A DNA stretch of 64,000 nt. It comes from Paulinella micropora (taxonomy: Eukaryota; Cercozoa; Imbricatea; Euglyphida; Paulinellidae). The stretch is taken from the NCBI GenBank assembly GCA_019918135.1, contig WBZZ01003187.1, positions 50,279-114,278 on the forward strand, written 5' to 3'. Positions 59,152-64,000 of this stretch are shown piece by piece. A program made the position numbers and the translations under genes. The notes beneath the pieces were generated by a model, which saw nothing but the letters and a program-made list of their open reading frames with translations, was not told the DNA's origin and did no database searches. Every line of letters starts with the position of its first letter. Positions within the stretch are counted from its first letter, which is position 1.

Positions 59152-60090
59152 AAAATAATACAATAATAAATCACCTTAAAAAAGCAGGCATTAATATCCC
59201 TATAATAAAAAACAAAGGTTCAAACGACTACACCACTAGTTTAAAGAGATGGTTATACACACAAAAAATCACTGAAAACATATCATCGGCAGAAGATGGA
59301 TGGGATAAACTAGAACAATTTACAACAAAAATGATTGCTAAAAATGAAAGCAAAAAGAATGAAGAAAAAAAAACTCCTGTAAATAGCACTCTATCGCCAA
59401 TAGACCCACCCCGTTTTGAAAATTCTCCAGATGCTAAACAACTTATATTTGAAATGACAAATCCACAACCAGCGGAGACACAACCGACAGATGTAGCACC
59501 ACCCCCGAGCACAAGTTCTGTGGAGTCACAGCAACAACAGCAAGAGGAGACAACCATACCCCCGAGCGTCGCGGAGACACCAGAGCAACAGCAAGAGCAA
59601 GTCCCATTACAAGGAGAGGGTCGCGGTTTAATGACTAATGAAATAGACGACATAATGAAAAAATATGGATGGTATCTCGGAGCAATAGCCAGTGATGAAA
59701 TTTACAAGTTGAAGCCCGAAAGCAGAAAACGGTACGGATTTATTATGAATTTGGACAATCACAAGCAAGCAGGGTCTCATTAAAGACAGGAGTGTTGAAG
59801 TGTATGACCCATTAGCACTTTACGAGCCCACAGAAGACTTTCAACAACAAATGAAACAACTAATTGACCGAAGCCACCCAAGCACATACCTGCTTATGAA
59901 AGTAAATCAAGTTAAGAACCAATCAAACACCTCGGACACATGCGGATTTCATTCTATGAGATTTTTGATGGAGCGAGCGAAAGGTAATAGATTTAAGTTT
60001 GCTAGTGGCTATACAGACCTTAAAGAAGAAGAAGAAGCGGAGAAATTAAAAGCACAGAATGGGTATGGTAATTTTGATACATACATATAA
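59148..60090 (+). pseudogene. PLV adenain-like cysteine protease, one frameshift
   Basis: N-terminal extension with a Pro/Gln-rich linker (59450-59600), then GRGLMTNEIDDIMKKYGWYL, FIMNLDNHKQAGSH (catalytic His region, about 59740-59783), a 1-nt shift, VYDPLALYEPTEDF and TSDTCGFHSMRFLMER (catalytic Cys, about 59935-59980). This is the layout of Ulp1/adenain capsid-maturation proteases. The usual Trp after His is lost at the break. Confidence 0.8.
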
Positions 60091-60152
60091 ACGATATTTT
60101 CTAATATATAGATTTTTGAGGTTGTAGGTGGTTTTTATAAAAAGCACCTACG

Positions 60153-60437
60153 ATGGAGTATAAGGGAGGAAGAAGTTCGGGTATTTACTATATCAACAGC
60201 AAAAACAGAATAACTGGCACAGATAGCGACTTCACTCACGAAGTCAATTTGAAGGGGCTAGACAATCCCACACATTGTAAAATACTTCATATTTATGTGC
60301 CGAAATCGTATTACTCTGTGGCTTCACCATATAATACTTTTACTCTTAGAACTAAACATTCGACAATCTTGGGGGTATCCCTTTTTCCGAAATTTTCCAT
60401 GAAGTATATGGACTTTTTTGAAAACGTGTGGAAATGA
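60153..60437 (+). pseudogene. PLV penton-like (minor capsid) protein, truncated
   Basis: EYKGGRSSGIYYINSKNRIT, DFTHEVNLKG and IYVPKSYYSV..PYNTFTL match the N-terminal jelly-roll start of PLV/virophage penton proteins (SK-R, IPKSYY, N-F-L pattern). Similarity stops near 60350; the rest of the gene and the major capsid gene are missing. The frame runs on into host-like sequence to 60437. This marks the right edge of the viral segment. Confidence 0.7.
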
Positions 60438-60439
60438 AA

Positions 60440-60922
60440 GGAAATGAATTCCCTGATTGCAGAACATATAAAAATAATATTAAAATATGTTTTTATTAAT
60501 TGTAATACACTTTAACTTCATCTTCAGAGGTGGGCAGGAACCGGTCCGACACGGTAATTTTTCTACTTTTTCGTAGTCCCGGCTACCATGAATCTATGAT
60601 GATAACAAATGCCGAACATGCAGAATTTGCTTTTACGGTTTATTCTTGCTTATATTAAGCATTTTACTATATTAAGACATGGTTTTACCTTCAAAAAATT
60701 CTGTTTGCCCGCTGTGACGTACGCTGGTACGTAGAGGGGGGAGGGGGGGGGGTGGGGGGAATGGGTCGGAGGGAGGACGCTTCACATCAGATTCTGGTGC
60801 ATTATCAGAGTTAAACAAATTTCTAATTTCAGTTTTTAGAAGAAGCGTTACAGTTGCAGTTGCCCTAGACAAAAACCATTATGAAAAAGTCGGACCCAGA
60901 AAAATTCATTCAAAAAAAATAA
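60440..60922. other. Non-coding interval right of the viral segment
   Basis: No gene supported. A G-rich run lies at 60735-60762. The DUF7869-like gene ends at 60923. Confidence 0.5.
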
Positions 60923-61070
60923 TCACATACGACCACGTCCACGTCCACGTCCACGTCCACCCGCAGCACGACGTGCGCGGCGACGTCCGCGCAAACGGAT
61001 TCCTGAGTTACGCATTCTCCAACTTGCGTCGGAGCGATCTGAATCATCTACAATATGGATAGCATCATGT

Positions 61071-61153
61071 TAAGGAGGAGAAGAACAAGAAGAAGAAGAA
61101 GAAGAAGAAGAAGAAGAAGAAGAAGAAGAAGAAGAAGAAGAAGAAGAAGAAGA
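61071..61153. repeat. (AAG)n/(CTT)n array inside the last intron
   Basis: On the gene strand it is a CTT run between donor atg|gtattag and acceptor tgtag|atgattc, so it serves as a polypyrimidine stretch. Poly-Arg and poly-Leu frames through it are artefacts. Confidence 0.85.
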
Positions 61154-61982
61154 AAACTAATACCATGCTTTTCTTCCTCTGAACCAGAAGATCGATCAGA
61201 CGATGAGTCAGTTGATGAACTGGAAGATGAAGTATCAGATAAGTCATCCTCTGAATCTGCCACTGGTTCTGCAGGCTGAGCAGCACCAAGCTCTTCTTCC
61301 TCAGGGAACCCACAGTCGCATCGTTCGAAATGGTTCCACGCTTGTTCAATAAGCTCTGCCTTCTTGAACTGTTTCCGATCGGAGTTTTGCGTTGCAACAC
61401 CATGCATTCTCATCCATGATTTCAATTCGCTAACTACCATCTGCTTGGACGCAAATTGCTTTTTTTCCTCTGACGATCTTAGCAACGTGAGAATTTTCCG
61501 CCAAGGCTCAGAAGCATTTCCAAATGCTAAATCCTGCTCCTGCTTTTCTTCGCTAGTAAGCTGTCTTGCACCACGCCATCTCGGGTGAGCTGGAGGACGT
61601 CCTTCATTAACAAAATAAGTGCGTGGTAAGGACAGCAGCTCTTCATCGGTCAAACGCGTAAGTGCGTTCATTTTCTCCTGTCGTTCTTGAGGCAACTCCA
61701 TCCAATTTACAGGTAGCTCGTCGATCAATCGAAATTCTGCTCTCCATTCCTTGCCTTTTGCATCGACACAGGACATATGAGCAGGACGGCCGGGCAGGCC
61801 GCCTTCGAAGTAATCTCCATCCACCTCTACTCTGGTCAAATTTCCACCTGCTAACATTTCCTCCACATGTGCTCGCTCATCCGGCCCTAGGTATTTAGTA
61901 GCCAAAGCACGAATATCCTTCTTCAGGCGCGGATTGACGAAGTAGCCGACTGGAAGCTTGGGAGGCATGTCGGTCGCTGTCA

Positions 61983-62023
61983 TAAATAGAGAGAGAGATA
62001 GATAGATAGAACGAGAGAAAGAG

Positions 62024-62060
<37 letters not shown>

Positions 62061-62075
62061 AAGAGAAAGATAGAT
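61983..62075. repeat. (GA)n/(TA)n microsatellite in intron
   Basis: gagagagat, (ta)n and (ga)n blocks within intron 61978-62095 of the DUF7869-like gene. Confidence 0.85.
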
Positions 62076-64000
62076 AATATTATTACCGGGGCGTCCGATA
62101 AACAAATTGATCGGTTCTCCTCTGGGATCATCACGCACTCCATGAAAATCCTGTGCGTCTCCCCAAGTAGCGATCTCTACAGTCGGCAAAGCGTCAGGAT
62201 CTTTCTTGGTGATTCTATATGCCAAGGGTTTGTTGTAGTTTTTTGAAACTCTTGTTCATACACGGGCTAAAATGAGTCATCCAGTCGTAGTTACATCCGA
62301 GAACAACCAGCACATGCCTCTTCTTGTGCTGCTTCTTGAATGCAAGAATGAGCTTTAATAACGCTTGAGCGATGTTAGTTGTCAGGAAGGTGCTCTTCCA
62401 CCCGATATCCATAACTCGAAATTCCTGATCATCTCCATCGTGCCCGTGCCCTGGTGGCTTGCGATGTGACTCTACTTGGAAACGGATTCCTCTGTCAACG
62501 ACATTGAGCCCAAGGAAACCCAGCATCGCCCACGCGGTGTTATCACCAGCTCCGTCCCACTCAAGATATAATTTCCACGCTTGCATTGTGCGAGGGTTCC
62601 AAAGTTGCCAATGTAAAAGTGCGGCAAGCATAGTAATGTTGCTGTTCGCGCCGTGTTCTACCGCGCCTTCAAGGTACGTCAGAATAAAATGCGTATCGGT
62701 AGTGTAGCAGGTATTGATTCCAACGCAAAGGCGAAACACAATTTTTCCTTTGAAATCTTTCGCGGCGCGGCGGCAAGATGGGATCTTCACTGGCGGTTTC
62801 ATATCGGCTGATATGACTGTGGCAGCAAAATCTGCTGGTGCTGCCTTCTTGCGCTGCATGCTGGCAACGCGGCACGCCCTGTGAATTTTGTGATGAAGCC
62901 TGCTACGGCGACGCCATTCTTGAGCTTCTACTTCAGTCCTGAAACCGTTAGAATGATCAGCAGCAAGCTCTGTGCAGATCTCGCATTTTGAGAAATCTCC
63001 TTCTGCAAAACAAACCTGTAATAAGTAATGATAACGAAAATATGCATAATACCTCTGACAAACTTGACGTGCGGAAAATCCATGCGCCAAACTTTGTTGA
63101 TCGTATTGTCTGTCGGAGGATTATTTGGATCAACTCGTTTCGAACAACCAAACCGAAGGCACATATCTTTCCAATTCTCGCGAACATAGTTTTTGGACTC
63201 CTGCGTCCTGAGCCATTTCTTGCATCCTCCATATTCCGTCGCTGCATATCTCCGGGTAACTCTCCATGAACTTCTCGCAGAGTAATACTGCTACCACATC
63301 TTCTGTTTCAGGAACGGTTGAGTAGCTTTTTGTCAAAACCTTCGTGTTATTTGCAAGAAGTTTGTGTGCTCTTGACAAAACTTTATCACCGATCCCGTAG
63401 ATACGCTGCCAGGCTACTTTGCACACAGCCTCCGTTAAATACATATACTGAAACGATCCAGTTTTTGTTTGAAACGATTCAAGCTGCGAAGCTGCCCAAG
63501 AATAAAGCTCACTGAGAGACGATGACGCATTCTTCGCTCTCGTGTAAAGCACATCACGCGTGTCGATAAATGAATAACACTTCCACTTTTTTGCAGCAGA
63601 CAGACTTAACTTCCCTGTCCAAGTCGGCGAAGGTAATCCCCAACAGTTTTTGGAGCGCAGACGGTCTCTGAAGCTTCACTGCACCTTTCGTGCGACTTTT
63701 CATCGTGTAGGGGCGCGTTGGATTCTTACGTGGTCTGCTGTAAGGAATTGGTGATAATCTCATGATGTTATACAACAGCTCATTCGATTCCATAAGCTCG
63801 TCGAAGTTCAATCGAAGCTCGTTGGATTAATTCCGCATCGTCCACGCCGACCAGAGGAGGAAGCAATCCAGGGTTGATAGATGCAGCATCACCGTTTGAA
63901 TCCGTATCTGAACACTCTTCGTCGACGTTCTACGCAAACAAGATCGCTTATGAACATTAACCAGCATGAACATAGACAGGTAGAGAAAAAATTACCATGA

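Larger units (their letters stand above)
60923..64000 (-). pseudogene. Second DUF7869-like gene, 5' end outside the window
   Basis: Minus-strand exons ending at 61164/60923, with introns at about 61048-61163, 61978-62095, 63003-63052 and 63930-63995 (GT-AG, mostly in phase). Parts: GCKKWLRTQESKNYVRENW, KCEICTELAAD (zinc-like pair), VISADMKPPVKIPS, YLEWDGAGDNTAWAMLGF, HRKPPGHGHDGDDQEFRVMD (the GHTH-D box as GHGH-D), then PKLPVGYFVNPRLKKDI and a Ser/Asp/Glu-rich end joined to RGRGRGRGRM, stop 60923-60925. It differs from the 5-9 kb gene at acidic positions (DGAGDN for DNTNSDN). Frame breaks near 62240 (A-run) and 63250. Same general family, distant paralogue. Confidence 0.6.

Noticed and set aside
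61055-61279. Poly-Arg protein on the plus strand
   Set aside because: It is the complement of the CTT-rich intron and the acidic exon of the minus-strand DUF7869-like gene.

Overview
The window is a stretch of nuclear DNA from a eukaryote, most likely a protist or alga. Evidence: genes split by short GT-AG introns, tRNA-derived SINEs, four kinds of retrotransposon, and a DNA-virus insertion of a kind known from algae and protists. I cannot name the species. The only cellular gene I read as intact is a ZIP metal transporter on the minus strand (44439-48691, 11 exons, 694 residues, no frameshift).

Layout. 1-9.7 kb (+): two intron-containing, damaged genes. The first carries a ParB-like segment and a DNA N4/N6-methyltransferase-like domain; the second is DUF7869-like (RNase H-like, transposase-type signature). 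Both are littered with a 17-bp palindrome (ggagtagaccctactcc) flanked by A and T runs. There are about 15 copies in the first 11 kb, at least ten of them inside introns, and none that I could see elsewhere. 11.4-15.4 kb (+): broken Ty3/gypsy element. 16.7-18.5 kb (-): LINE remnant with RNase H but no RT. 18.9-22.1 kb: SINEs stacked in (ATT)n arrays. 22.1-27.3 kb (-): nearly intact LINE (endonuclease, RT, zinc knuckle) whose 3' end resembles the SINE tails. 28.3-29.4 kb: second SINE stack. 29.6-30.9 kb: simple and palindromic repeats. 30.9-31.7 kb: second gypsy fragment. 32.1-38.85 kb (+): degraded Ty1/copia polyprotein, abutting a DIRS-like tyrosine-recombinase retrotransposon at 38.86-41.5 kb. 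41.5-44.4 kb: repeat-rich, no gene seen. 44.4-48.7 kb (-): the ZIP gene, with three SINEs in one intron. 49.3-60.4 kb: AT-rich, truncated polinton-like virus (PLV). 60.9-64 kb (-): a second DUF7869-like gene, cut by the window edge.

The PLV segment holds a GIY-YIG nuclease, rve integrase, D12 adenine methylase, a long fibre protein ending in a Peptidase_S74-type chaperone, small membrane proteins, an A32-like packaging ATPase, a basic core-like protein, a coiled-coil protein, an adenain-like protease and the start of a penton-like capsid protein. No DNA polymerase or major capsid gene is visible. Nearly every viral gene carries a 1-nt indel or a stop, whereas the ZIP gene has none and the 22-27 kb LINE has one. 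Decay of an old integration therefore explains this better than uniform sequencing error, although several indels lie in homopolymers.

How the parts relate: the LINE probably supplies the machinery that mobilises the SINEs (shared 3' tail), and these prefer existing (ATT)n arrays as landing sites. The hairpin element looks like an introner or MITE family specific to the ParB-methyltransferase/DUF7869 locus.
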